In this document: piece after piece, positions 1 to 6,072 of the stretch
Layout of the letters: each line of letters begins with the position of its first letter
Position numbering within the stretch: the first letter of the stretch is position 1
Source: JAQVYV01 sp964507305
GTDB taxonomy: Bacteria; Bacillota; Clostridia; Saccharofermentanales; UBA5734
Direction of reading: 5' to 3'
Length of the DNA: 7,448 bases
Assembly: GCA_964507305.1 (NCBI GenBank)
Contig: CAZDPQ010000120.1
Span: 1-7,448, forward strand
Position numbers and translations under genes: made by a program
Notes under the pieces: generated by a model
What the model saw: only the letters and a program-made list of their open reading frames with translations
Databases searched by the model: none
Told to the model about the DNA's origin: nothing

Positions 1-1
1 T

Positions 2-106
2 ATCCCCCTTTCATATGGCGATCCTTCCTATGCTGAATACATTGAGAAAATCGCGCGGGAGCAGCTGGGCATGGTCAAGCCCGGCGAAATGATCTTCAAA
101 GACTGA
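2..106 (+). CDS. Septum formation initiator (FtsB/DivIC family), C-terminal end only
   Basis: Only the last 34 codons and the TGA stop (104-106) are in the window; the start lies off the left edge. The visible peptide ends in the pattern Y-x-E-x-IAREQLGMVKPGE-x-IF, which is the hallmark C-terminus of the FtsB/DivIC septum-formation-initiator family (seen, combined with family knowledge). These are small bitopic membrane proteins with an extracytoplasmic coiled coil that act with FtsL/DivIB in the divisome. The transmembrane segment and coiled coil would be upstream and cannot be checked, so another protein carrying a DivIC-like end is possible. It converges on recR with only 13 bp between the two stop codons (107-119), and no terminator-like hairpin is visible there. 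Confidence 0.75.
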   Translation: MPLSYGDPSYAEYIEKIAREQLGMVKPGEMIFKD

Positions 107-119
107 TAAAGGATCGCCG

Positions 120-722
120 TCAGAGCTCCCGTCTTCCTTCCATCGCCTTCGCGAGCGTCACCTCATCGGCATATTCGAGATCGCCGCCCATGGGCAATCC
201 GTGGGCGATCCTTGTCGTGCGGATCCCGGCAGGCTTCAGCAGCCTGGCGATGTACATCGCCGTGGCTTCGCCTTCGACCGTCGGGTTGTTCGCGAGGATG
301 ACTTCGGAGACCTCCGTTTCGGTGGATAGTCTGGCAAGCAGCTCCTTGAGCCGGATCTGGCCCGGCCCGATCCCCTGCATCGGGGAAATCGCGCCGTGCA
401 GGACGTGGTAAAGTCCCTTGTATTCATGGATGCGCTCCATAGCTGCCACGTCGCGGGGATTTTCCACGACGCAGATCATGGTCCTGTCCCGTGATGCGGA
501 AGTGCAGATCTCGCAGGGATCCCGGTCAGTCAGATTGCAGCAGACGGAGCACAGAAAGGTGTTCTTTCGTACTTCGATCAGGGTATTCGCCAGTGTCTCG
601 ATCTCGGAATAAGGCAAAGACAGCAGATGGAAGGCCAGCCGCTGGGCGGATTTGCTGCCGATGCCGGGAAGCTTGCCCAGTTCGGCGATGAGCTTGGTGA
701 TATTCTGCGAATACCTGGCCAT
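120..722 (-). CDS. recR: Recombination mediator protein RecR
   Basis: Full-length 200-aa RecR, the normal size for the family. With RecO (and RecF) it helps load RecA on SSB-coated gapped DNA in the cytoplasm. Visible domains in order: N-terminal helix-hairpin-helix LPGIGSKSAQRLAFHLL (residues 18-34); a Cys4 zinc finger with C58, C61, C70 and C73; a Toprim domain from about residue 81 (ICVVENPRDVAAME) through VILANNPTVEGEATAMYIARLL; and the C-terminal TRIAHGLPMGGDLEYADEVTLAKA block that binds in the ring-forming interface. The ATG (722-720) is only 5 nt after the dnaX TAG stop, so the two are almost certainly co-transcribed and perhaps translationally coupled; the nearest Shine-Dalgarno-like purines (GGAAG, GAGAAG) are weak. 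Nothing looks damaged. The oddity is the neighbour: ybaB/ebfC, which usually sits between dnaX and recR, is absent. Confidence 0.97.
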   Translation of the reverse strand: MARYSQNITKLIAELGKLPGIGSKSAQRLAFHLLSLPYSEIETLANTLIEVRKNTFLCSVCCNLTDRDPCEICTSASRDRTMICVVENPRDVAAMERIHEYKGLYHVLHGAISPMQGIGPGQIRLKELLARLSTETEVSEVILANNPTVEGEATAMYIARLLKPAGIRTTRIAHGLPMGGDLEYADEVTLAKAMEGRREL

Positions 723-727
723 CTTCT

Positions 728-2503
728 CTATTCTTCCATATAAAAGGCGATGCCGAGCTCGCCGGCAGATCGGCGCAGGGCTTCGATGCCGGACAGCGGC
801 GTCTGCGCGGCCTCCCCTGCGGAAGCATCCGAGCCGGCAGCGGCAGGCGGCACCGTGCCGGAATCCCGGCTATTCCCCGCCAGGACTGTCCGGACGCTGT
901 AATCGGTCCCGGTCACAACCTGCGCAGCCTTGCGGATGATGCCGGCATTCTTGTCTGTTGAGATCTCGCGGCAGTTGACCTCATCCTTCTCGTCAAAGGT
1001 GATGAGGATCGTATTCCCGGAAATCGTCGGCCTGCCGGGGAGCAGGAAAAGGTAGCAGGTCATCTGGCCGGACGCGACGACCTGGTCGAGGATCTTCGGC
1101 CAGAGGAGGCTGATATCGGATCCGGAGGTCGGATCTTCCCGTCCCGGCTCCGCTGCCGGATCCGTTGAGAGTACAGCGGAAGGACCCGGCTCGGACCGAT
1201 CGGATTTTATCTCGGCACCCGGTAAATCGGTCACCGGCTCTGCGGCGGGCATGGCGGCTCGATCCGGTTCCGGATGCGATGCCGGCTGCGTGGATCGCGG
1301 CGTGTCCGGATCCGGACGGGGATGCTGCGGCGCGGCCGGGCGTGAAGCGGGAGGGGCGGCTGTCCGCGAAGGAGCCGGTGCCGCCGGCGCCGGAACGGGA
1401 GATGTCGCCGGGATGCTCTCCGGGGCCATCAGGCGGATCAGGGCTGCTTCCAGCGTGACGCGCGGGTTGAGGGACCACTTGAGTTCGGATGAAAGCGAGG
1501 AAAGGTCGCGTATGATCCGGATGACGTCCGGCAGGGACGTCCGCGACGCGATGTCCCGGACGCTCCCGATGGAGGGGCCGGAAAGGCCGAGGAGGCCTTC
1601 GGCATCCGGGGCCGCAAGGATGACCATGACGCTGCGGAAAAACGACACCAGGTCGATCGAAAAGCGCATCACATCTTTGCCATCCATGACCAGATTCTCG
1701 ATATGGAAGAGGATCCGCGCCGGAGACCGTTCAAGGATCGACAGGGCGACATCGTGCATGAAATCATCATTCACCATGCCGACAAGCGACAGGACATTCG
1801 CGGCCGAGATGGCGCCCGGAAAGCTGCCTCTGGCCTGGTCGAACAGGCTGATCGCGTCGCGGAGCGCGCCGTCCGCCAGGCGGGCGATCAGCTGCAGCGC
1901 GTCCGGATCGGCTTCCACACCCTCCGTGCGGGCGATCAGCCCGAGACGCTCCACGATGCTCCGGACCGGGATCCGCCGGAATTCGTACCGCTGGCAGCGA
2001 GACAGGATCGTCGCAGGGATGCGGTGCTGCTCGGTCGTGGCAAGAATGAAGACCGCGTGCGCGGGCGGCTCTTCGAGGGTCTTGAGAAGAGCGTTGAACG
2101 CGCCTGCCGACAGCATGTGGACTTCGTCGATGATATAGACCTTGAATCGTGCGACGCTGGGAGCAAAGATGATCTCGTCGCACAAACGCCGGATGGTGTC
2201 GACATTGTTGTTGGAAGCAGCGTCCATCTCGATGACATCGAGCAGGGAGCCGTCGAGAATGCCGGTGCAAATGCTGCACTTGTTGCAGGGGCTGCCGTTC
2301 TCGGGGGAAAGGCAGTTGATGGCTCTCGAAAAGATCTGTGCCATCGTGGTCTTACCGGTGCCGCGCGTGCCGCTGAAGAGATAGGCATGCGCGATGCTGC
2401 CGGACAGGACTGCCTGCCGCAGCGCGGCGACCGTGTATTCCTGCTCGACGACCTCATCGAAGGTCTTGGGGCGCCATTCCCTGTATAACGCGATATGTCC
2501 CAT
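728..2503 (-). CDS. dnaX: DNA polymerase III subunit tau/gamma (clamp-loader ATPase)
   Basis: 591 aa from ATG 2503-2501. I chose this start because it gives the canonical MGHIALYREWRPKTFDEVV opening and has an AGGGAG ribosome site just upstream; a longer GTG start at 2578 would run into the SRP RNA. This is the AAA+ motor subunit of the replicative clamp loader. Visible: Walker A GTRGTGKT (45-52), zinc-binding cysteines C64, C73, C76 and C79, Walker B VYIIDEVH (122-129), sensor 1 ILATTE (153-158), the SRC arginine-finger motif (168-170), sensor-2-like DGALRDA (211-217), and the domain III collar helices to about residue 360. Then comes a Pro/Ala-rich, probably disordered linker (about 364-462) and a folded C-terminal domain (about 463-540) starting LLWPKILDQVV, the tau-type region, followed by a short Ala-rich tail. 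No A-AAA-AAG slippery heptamer is apparent, so a frameshift-made gamma form is not indicated. Confidence 0.97.
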   Translation of the reverse strand: MGHIALYREWRPKTFDEVVEQEYTVAALRQAVLSGSIAHAYLFSGTRGTGKTTMAQIFSRAINCLSPENGSPCNKCSICTGILDGSLLDVIEMDAASNNNVDTIRRLCDEIIFAPSVARFKVYIIDEVHMLSAGAFNALLKTLEEPPAHAVFILATTEQHRIPATILSRCQRYEFRRIPVRSIVERLGLIARTEGVEADPDALQLIARLADGALRDAISLFDQARGSFPGAISAANVLSLVGMVNDDFMHDVALSILERSPARILFHIENLVMDGKDVMRFSIDLVSFFRSVMVILAAPDAEGLLGLSGPSIGSVRDIASRTSLPDVIRIIRDLSSLSSELKWSLNPRVTLEAALIRLMAPESIPATSPVPAPAAPAPSRTAAPPASRPAAPQHPRPDPDTPRSTQPASHPEPDRAAMPAAEPVTDLPGAEIKSDRSEPGPSAVLSTDPAAEPGREDPTSGSDISLLWPKILDQVVASGQMTCYLFLLPGRPTISGNTILITFDEKDEVNCREISTDKNAGIIRKAAQVVTGTDYSVRTVLAGNSRDSGTVPPAAAGSDASAGEAAQTPLSGIEALRRSAGELGIAFYMEE

Positions 2504-2550
2504 CCGTCTCCCTGCCGGCCACTGCCGCGCCGATGAAAATATCTCCTCTG

Positions 2551-2660
2551 CAGCCAGCCGCAGGCGCCCCCGCAGCACACACGGCAGATCGCTTACCGCT
2601 GCTTCCTTCCGGACCTCACGGGGTTCACGGGCCGCATCGCACAGGACCAGCGGCTGACTG
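2551..2660 (-). ncRNA. ffs: Small signal recognition particle RNA (4.5S RNA type)
   Basis: On the - strand the apical domain IV signature GTCCGGAAGGAAGCAGC is present (about 2613-2597), with the GGAA tetraloop at 2610-2607 and the downstream GGTAAGC. The ends close in an 11-bp stem: CAGTCAGCCGC (2660-2650) pairs with GCGGCTGGCTG (2561-2551), with one G-U pair. This gives an RNA of about 110 nt, the size of the Alu-less bacterial form. It is the RNA scaffold that binds Ffh (SRP54) and FtsY for co-translational membrane targeting. The 5' strand of domain IV reads GTGAGG where GTCAGG is the form I remember as common. It sits 47 bp upstream of the dnaX start, the arrangement known in Bacillota, and the promoter is about 28 nt upstream of its 5' stem. 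Exact ends are inferred from the stem, and 5' processing is likely. Confidence 0.93.
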
Positions 2661-2694
2661 GAGAAAAGATATGTTCCCGGTTTTCCGTCAAAAA

Positions 2695-2709
2695 ATTATA
2701 CCATACCGT
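2695..2709 (-). promoter_or_regulatory. Extended -10 promoter for ffs-dnaX-recR
   Basis: On the - strand a perfect TATAAT (2700-2695) is preceded by TGG (an extended TGn -10 element). Transcription would start near G2689/A2688, about 28 nt before the SRP RNA stem. At the usual distance there is no good TTGACA. That position is occupied by the oligo-T tract of the upstream terminator, so the promoter probably relies on its extended -10. The strong -10 suits a stable-RNA gene. The start site is inferred. Confidence 0.75.
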
Positions 2710-2713
2710 TTTC

Positions 2714-2759
2714 AAAAAAAACAGACCGGAAGGGTCGTGTCCGACACGGTCCGGACTGT
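2714..2759 (-). terminator. Intrinsic terminator upstream of the ffs promoter
   Basis: On the - strand ACAGTCCGGA (2759-2750) pairs with TCCGGTCTGT (2730-2721), 9 of 10 bases with one T-T mismatch. The loop holds a second small palindrome, CGTGTCGGACACG. The stem is followed directly by eight T residues (2721-2714). This is a good rho-independent terminator shape, reading in the same direction as the TRAP operon and placed as a last barrier before the ffs promoter. Confidence 0.8.
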
Positions 2760-2773
2760 ATTCCGATGGTAAA

Positions 2774-2807
2774 CCCGGGAGCCGGCGAGTGCCGGCTCGC
2801 TCCCGGG
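2774..2807. repeat. Strong GC-rich inverted repeat between two terminators
   Basis: GAGCCGGC (2779-2786) and GCCGGCTC (2791-2798) form a perfect 8-bp stem with a GAGT loop. An outer CCCGG/CCGGG pairing (2774-2778 with 2803-2807) closes it past a 4-nt bulge. On the - strand only TTTACC follows, so it is a poor terminator alone. It may act as an extra RNA hairpin or pause site between the two better terminators. It lies in the gene-free stretch 2661-3024, which otherwise holds the two terminators, the ffs promoter and the dctM 3' untranslated region. Confidence 0.55.
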
Positions 2808-2850
2808 CTGACGACTGCCGGCCGAAAGACTGACAGGATATGGATTGAAG

Positions 2851-2919
2851 AAAAAAAGCCCGGCGGGGAGGGGGAGGGGGAGGGGGAGGGGAAAACGGCC
2901 GAAGCCGCTGCCGGGCTTT
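2851..2919 (-). terminator. TRAP operon terminator with a C-rich loop
   Basis: On the - strand AAAGCCCGGC (2919-2910) pairs perfectly over 10 bp with GCCGGGCTTT (2864-2855), and seven T residues (2857-2851) follow or overlap its foot. The 45-nt loop is unusual. It holds a small hairpin CGGC-TTCG-GCCG (2907-2896) with a UUCG tetraloop, then a pyrimidine tract that is a pure G/A tract on the + strand. It lies 105 nt after the dctM stop, with no gene between, so it is the likely end of the dctPQM transcript. Confidence 0.82.
2865..2891 (+). repeat. Hexanucleotide G-tract repeat with G-quadruplex potential
   Basis: The + strand reads G4-A-G5-A-G5-A-G5-A-G4: five runs of four or five guanines separated by single adenines, period 6. 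This exceeds the basic four-run G-quadruplex rule, and the one-base loops favour a very stable parallel form. The complementary strand is C-rich and is the RNA-like strand of the dctM transcript. The whole tract lies in the loop of the terminator at 2851-2919. Such simple repeats are also prone to slippage. Confidence 0.9.
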
Positions 2920-3024
2920 AATTCACGGGATAGCAGGATCCTTCGGAATGGATCCTCTCATAAGCGGCGGCAGCAGGACCGGTCTGCAGGGAGAGCCATC
3001 CGCGGGACCGGAAGTGCCGCTCGG

Positions 3025-4332
3025 TCATCGGATCAGATCCGGGAGAAAGGTCACGAGCCGCGGGAACGCGATCAGGATCGAAACGCAGACCAGCAGCGCG
3101 ATCACGAACGGCCAGACTCCTTTGAAAATCTTCTCGGTCGGGATATCGCCCGCCACGCCTTTTACAATGAACACATTCATGCCGACCGGCGGGGTGATGA
3201 CGCCCATCGCGACGACCAGCACGATGATCACGCCGAACCAGATCGGGTCATACCCCAGGGTCTCGACGGCGACGGGGTAGAAGATCGGGATCGTCAGCAG
3301 GATCAGCGCCAGCGCGTCGATGAAGCACCCGAGCACCATGTAGACGAGGAAGATCACGCCGATAATGGCAAAGGACGGAAGGCTGAGTTCCGACGCCCAG
3401 GTGGCGAGCAGGAACGGAAGGCGGCTGACTGCGATGAAACGGCCGAACACCATGGCGCCGGCGACCATCAGCATGATCATCGATGTGGTGCGCACCGTAT
3501 CCGACAGGGACTTGCGGAAATCCGAAAACGTGAGGCGCTTGCGGATGACGGCGACCGCAAGGACGCTCGCGCTTCCGATGGCGCCGGCTTCAGTGGGGGT
3601 GAAAATGCCCATGAAAAGGCCGCCGAGCGAGATGACAAAAATGATCAGCACCTCAAACAGGCCGTCGCCCAGGGAGCGTACGCAATCGCGGAACGTCGAC
3701 TTCGGACCCGCGGGACCGAGCGCCGGGTTGCGGCGGACGACGAAATAGACCGCAGCCATGTACAGCAAAGTCAGCAGGATCCCCGGAAGGATCCCGGCGA
3801 TGAACAGCTTGCCGATCGACTGCTGTGTGGCAATGCCGTATACGATGAAGATCACGCTGGGCGGGATGATGACGCCGAGCGCGCCGCCCGCGGCCACGCT
3901 TGCCGAGGAGAGCGAATCATCGTAGCCGTATTTGCGCATCTCGGGCAGCGCGATCGCGCCCATCGTCGCGGCGGTCGCAGTGTTGGATCCGCAGATGGCG
4001 CCGAAGATCGCGCAGGCTGCCTGGGTTGCCATGGCCAGCCCGCCTTTGCGGTGGCCGACGAGCGTATAGGCAAACCTGTAAAGTCCGGCCCCGATGCCGG
4101 AGTAATATGCCAGGAAGCCCATCCAGATGAACATCGGGATCACGCTGAGCGAATAGGATGAAAAATTGCCGTAGATCTCGGAAGGAAGGACGGTGAACGC
4201 CGCTTTGAAGCTGACAAGCATTCCGAAACCCAGAAATCCCGAAATCAGCATCGAAAAGGAAATCGGCACCTTGAAAGCCATCAGGACAAGGAAAAGGATC
4301 AACCCCAGCAAACCGATCAGTTCGGGACTCAT
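3025..4332 (-). CDS. dctM: TRAP transporter large permease subunit (DctM)
   Basis: 435 aa, the usual length for DctM, and almost wholly hydrophobic with about 12 or more membrane segments. It is the ion-coupled transport subunit of a tripartite ATP-independent periplasmic (TRAP) transporter. Family motifs are visible in both halves: GSNTATAATMGAIALPEM (115-132) followed by GGALGVIIPPSV (149-160) in the first, and FTPTEAGAIGS (244-254), then PIFYPVAVETLGYDPIWFGVI and GVITPPVGMNVF (377-388), in the second. The paired IPPS/TPPVG hairpins are part of the Na+ and substrate sites in this family. The ATG (4332-4330) overlaps the dctQ stop in an ATGA, implying translational coupling. A run of eight G just upstream on the coding strand, inside the end of dctQ, is the only Shine-Dalgarno-like element. 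Substrate cannot be read from this subunit. Confidence 0.95.
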   Translation of the reverse strand: MSPELIGLLGLILFLVLMAFKVPISFSMLISGFLGFGMLVSFKAAFTVLPSEIYGNFSSYSLSVIPMFIWMGFLAYYSGIGAGLYRFAYTLVGHRKGGLAMATQAACAIFGAICGSNTATAATMGAIALPEMRKYGYDDSLSSASVAAGGALGVIIPPSVIFIVYGIATQQSIGKLFIAGILPGILLTLLYMAAVYFVVRRNPALGPAGPKSTFRDCVRSLGDGLFEVLIIFVISLGGLFMGIFTPTEAGAIGSASVLAVAVIRKRLTFSDFRKSLSDTVRTTSMIMLMVAGAMVFGRFIAVSRLPFLLATWASELSLPSFAIIGVIFLVYMVLGCFIDALALILLTIPIFYPVAVETLGYDPIWFGVIIVLVVAMGVITPPVGMNVFIVKGVAGDIPTEKIFKGVWPFVIALLVCVSILIAFPRLVTFLPDLIR

Positions 4333-4814
4333 TCCGCATCCCCCCCCATGGCCTTGACCGCGGACCGGACCAGCACGGCGGCCAGAAAGAGAAAACAGAA
4401 GCCAATGATAAAGACGAAAAGATAATACGGGATCTTCGTCGTCGGCGTCACTTCTCCGCTGAACGCAAGCTTGCGCGCGTAAAGGAAGGTCGCGGCAAAG
4501 ACCGCGGTCATGAACAACGAGGAAAGCAGGTCTGTGATGATCCCGAAAACCTTACGGGTGACCGGTCTGAAGCGGTCGACCAGCAGGTCGATCGTGATAT
4601 GCCCGCCCACCCTTGCGCACTGGGACAGGCTGAGGCCGATCGACAGCGCCGTCAGGATGCCGACCCACTCATAGGTGCCGAGGATCGGCCTGCCGAAAAC
4701 GGCGCGCAGGATGACATTGACGGTGACCAGGGCGACACAGGCCGCAAGTGCCCATCCGGCAGCTTCGTTCATGACAAGAACGGTTTTATCCAGAAATTTC
4801 CCGAAAGAACGCAT
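4329..4814 (-). CDS. dctQ: TRAP transporter small permease subunit (DctQ)
   Basis: 161 aa, typical DctQ size, with four predicted membrane helices (about 18-40, 48-66, 88-112 and 129-151). The conserved region around GTYEWVGILTALSIGLSLSQCARVGGHITIDLLVDRF (46-82) matches the DctQ pattern. DctQ forms the membrane complex with DctM and helps dock the substrate-binding protein; it is needed for transport, though the solute passes through DctM. The start ATG (4814-4812) has GAGG 8 nt upstream and is 15 bp after the dctP stop. The 3' end overlaps dctM by 4 bp. The P-Q-M order without gaps indicates one operon. Confidence 0.93.
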   Translation of the reverse strand: MRSFGKFLDKTVLVMNEAAGWALAACVALVTVNVILRAVFGRPILGTYEWVGILTALSIGLSLSQCARVGGHITIDLLVDRFRPVTRKVFGIITDLLSSLFMTAVFAATFLYARKLAFSGEVTPTTKIPYYLFVFIIGFCFLFLAAVLVRSAVKAMGGDAE

Positions 4815-4829
4815 GCGGATCGCCTCACA

Positions 4830-5915
4830 TCAAGGGTACATGGTGTTGTACTTGTCGGCCAGGCTCTTGACATAAGCGATCACATCGCGGTCCACCAGCG
4901 TCTGGACCTTTCCGGTATATTCCGTCTGCAGGCTTTCGACACGGCTGATCCAACGGGCTTTCTCTTCATCGGAAAGGGTGATGACTTCCATGCCGGTCTC
5001 ATTGACCGCGTACTCGAGCGCCGGAGCATCCTGGTCATCCCACATGCCGATGCCGACATCCTTGTGGAACTGCTCGGTCGTCGCGGTGATGGTATCCCTC
5101 AGGTCCTGGGGCATGGACTCCCACTTTTCCTTGTTGAAAGTCACAAAGAACAGGGTATTGTAAAGGAAGGGGGTCTTGGTAAGGTAATCCGTCACTTCGG
5201 CATGCTTCCATCCCTTGAGGACCTCGTCGGGTGAAAGGTTGCCCTTGACGACGCCCTTCTGAAGGGCTTCATAGGCATCTGCCTGCGACATGGCGACCGG
5301 CGTCCCGCCGAGCAGCTGGATGGTCGTGGCGCTCAGCCCCGTCGCCCGGATCTCCATGCCGTTCAGGTCTTCGAGCTTGCGGACCGGGGTTTTCGTGAAA
5401 AGGTCGCCGGGCCCTGTGGCGATGACCATCATCAGATGGGTGTCCTGGACTTCGGCGGGATTGAGCTCCTGGATGCCTTCCCAGGCGACCATGCTCGCGG
5501 ATTTCGAATTATTGTATGTCACGCCGGGCAGCTCGAACGCTTCGAGGACGGGGAAACGCCCTGCCGTGTAGGAGAAGCAGGACAATCCAATGTCCGCGAC
5601 GTCCTCGACGACGCCGTTATAAACATCGGCTGCCTTGAGAAGAGTCTCGCCGGGATAGCTTGTGATCTTCACGCGGCCATTCGTGGCAGTGTCGACCGCG
5701 GCGATCCAGCCCTGGACAAAAACCTTCTCCGCCGGATGTGTCCCGGGGAAAAAGTGAGCCAGACTGAAGCTGTACGTCGTCGTGTCCTCCGAAGACGCAT
5801 CGCTGCTGACGGCCGTGCCACCGGCTTTGCAGGCTGTGAAGGCTGTGACCATCAGGGAAGCTGCAAGAACAAAGAAAGCGATCCTGACAAGAATAGAGGT
5901 TCCTTTGAATGACAT
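4830..5915 (-). CDS. dctP: TRAP transporter substrate-binding lipoprotein (DctP family)
   Basis: 361 aa from ATG 5915-5913, chosen because AGAGGAG lies 8 nt upstream; a GTG 9 nt further up would overlap that site. The N-terminus is a lipoprotein signal: basic MSFKGTSILVR, hydrophobic core, then AFTAC with C29 as the lipidated cysteine, and a Ser/Thr/Asp-rich tether. A lipid-anchored receptor fits a monoderm cell; in diderms DctP is usually free in the periplasm. The mature protein follows the DctP fold: FSLAHFFPGTHPAEKVF (50-66), the region SYTAGRFPVLEAFELPGV (115-132), and the GMEIRATGLSATTIQLLGGTPVAM block (186-209) with R190, the family's carboxylate-binding arginine. The substrate is likely an organic acid, but which one cannot be told. 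Mainly confident of family; the symbol is generic. Confidence 0.93.
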   Translation of the reverse strand: MSFKGTSILVRIAFFVLAASLMVTAFTACKAGGTAVSSDASSEDTTTYSFSLAHFFPGTHPAEKVFVQGWIAAVDTATNGRVKITSYPGETLLKAADVYNGVVEDVADIGLSCFSYTAGRFPVLEAFELPGVTYNNSKSASMVAWEGIQELNPAEVQDTHLMMVIATGPGDLFTKTPVRKLEDLNGMEIRATGLSATTIQLLGGTPVAMSQADAYEALQKGVVKGNLSPDEVLKGWKHAEVTDYLTKTPFLYNTLFFVTFNKEKWESMPQDLRDTITATTEQFHKDVGIGMWDDQDAPALEYAVNETGMEVITLSDEEKARWISRVESLQTEYTGKVQTLVDRDVIAYVKSLADKYNTMYP

Positions 5916-5999
5916 AAAAAACACTCCTCTCCAGAGTTACGGTGAACCGAAAAGACTCTGAAGAGAAGTGTTGGACTTCCCTGTCTTTGCGCTACCGTA
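5916..5999 (-). promoter_or_regulatory. Putative cis-acting leader switch sequestering the dctP ribosome site
   Basis: In the - strand RNA, 5972-5955 pairs with 5937-5920 over 18 bp: 16 Watson-Crick pairs and two G-U pairs, loop 5954-5938. The 3' arm contains the entire dctP Shine-Dalgarno AGAGGAG (5930-5924). Four more U residues (5919-5916) lead straight into the ATG, so it could block ribosomes, terminate transcription, or both. An alternative hairpin, AGGGAAGU (5982-5975) with ACUUCUCU (5969-5962), uses the same 5' arm and cannot coexist with it. UACGGU (5999-5994) can pair with ACCGUA (5943-5938) around that alternative hairpin. I recognise no known riboswitch class. The pairing is seen; the switching is inferred. 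Confidence 0.55.
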
Positions 6000-6042
6000 C
6001 TGCCGTTCTGCAATGCTATGAAAAACAACTGCCGTGCTTCAT

Positions 6043-6059
6043 GCCCGCCCGGCGGGCAA
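6043..6059. repeat. GC palindrome near the 5' end of the dctP leader
   Basis: TGCCCGCCCGGCGGGCA is a perfect inverted repeat: at least 7 bp of stem around a 3-nt turn. On the - strand it begins about 8 nt after the predicted start of the dctPQM transcript. No T run follows in either direction, so it is not a standard terminator. It may cap the leader RNA at its 5' end or be an operator-like dyad. Confidence 0.5.
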
Positions 6060-6072
6060 AACTACATCGAAA

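Noticed and set aside
1251..2138. Long + strand open frame opposite dnaX
   Set aside because: It is the antisense shadow of the GC-rich dnaX linker and ATPase region, with no family motif and no ribosome site.
728..2503. Programmed frameshift in dnaX producing gamma
   Set aside because: I found no A-AAA-AAG type slippery heptamer in the coding strand.
2504..2578. Longer dnaX with a GTG start at 2578
   Set aside because: The extra 25 residues overlap the 3' end of the SRP RNA, do not resemble DnaX, and the ATG at 2503 has both the conserved N-terminus and a ribosome site.
2935..2956. AGGATCC/GGATCCT inverted repeat as a further terminator
   Set aside because: A 7-bp stem with an 8-nt loop, but no T run on either strand; it is probably just a hairpin in the dctM 3' untranslated region.
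2845..4161. A 438-codon open frame on the + strand rich in Arg, Asp, His and Glu
   Set aside because: It is antisense to dctM and its low-complexity charged composition is the usual mirror of a GC-rich hydrophobic membrane gene; no domain is recognisable.
6016..6042. Mini-ORF MKHGSCFS in the dctP leader as an attenuator peptide
   Set aside because: No Shine-Dalgarno; the ATG directly follows a GC hairpin, and the peptide has no run of one regulatory amino acid. It may be chance.
5973..6067. Known riboswitch class, for example c-di-GMP-I, suggested by GCAAAG and GGTAGC fragments
   Set aside because: The fragments are out of the expected order and the surrounding conserved core is missing.
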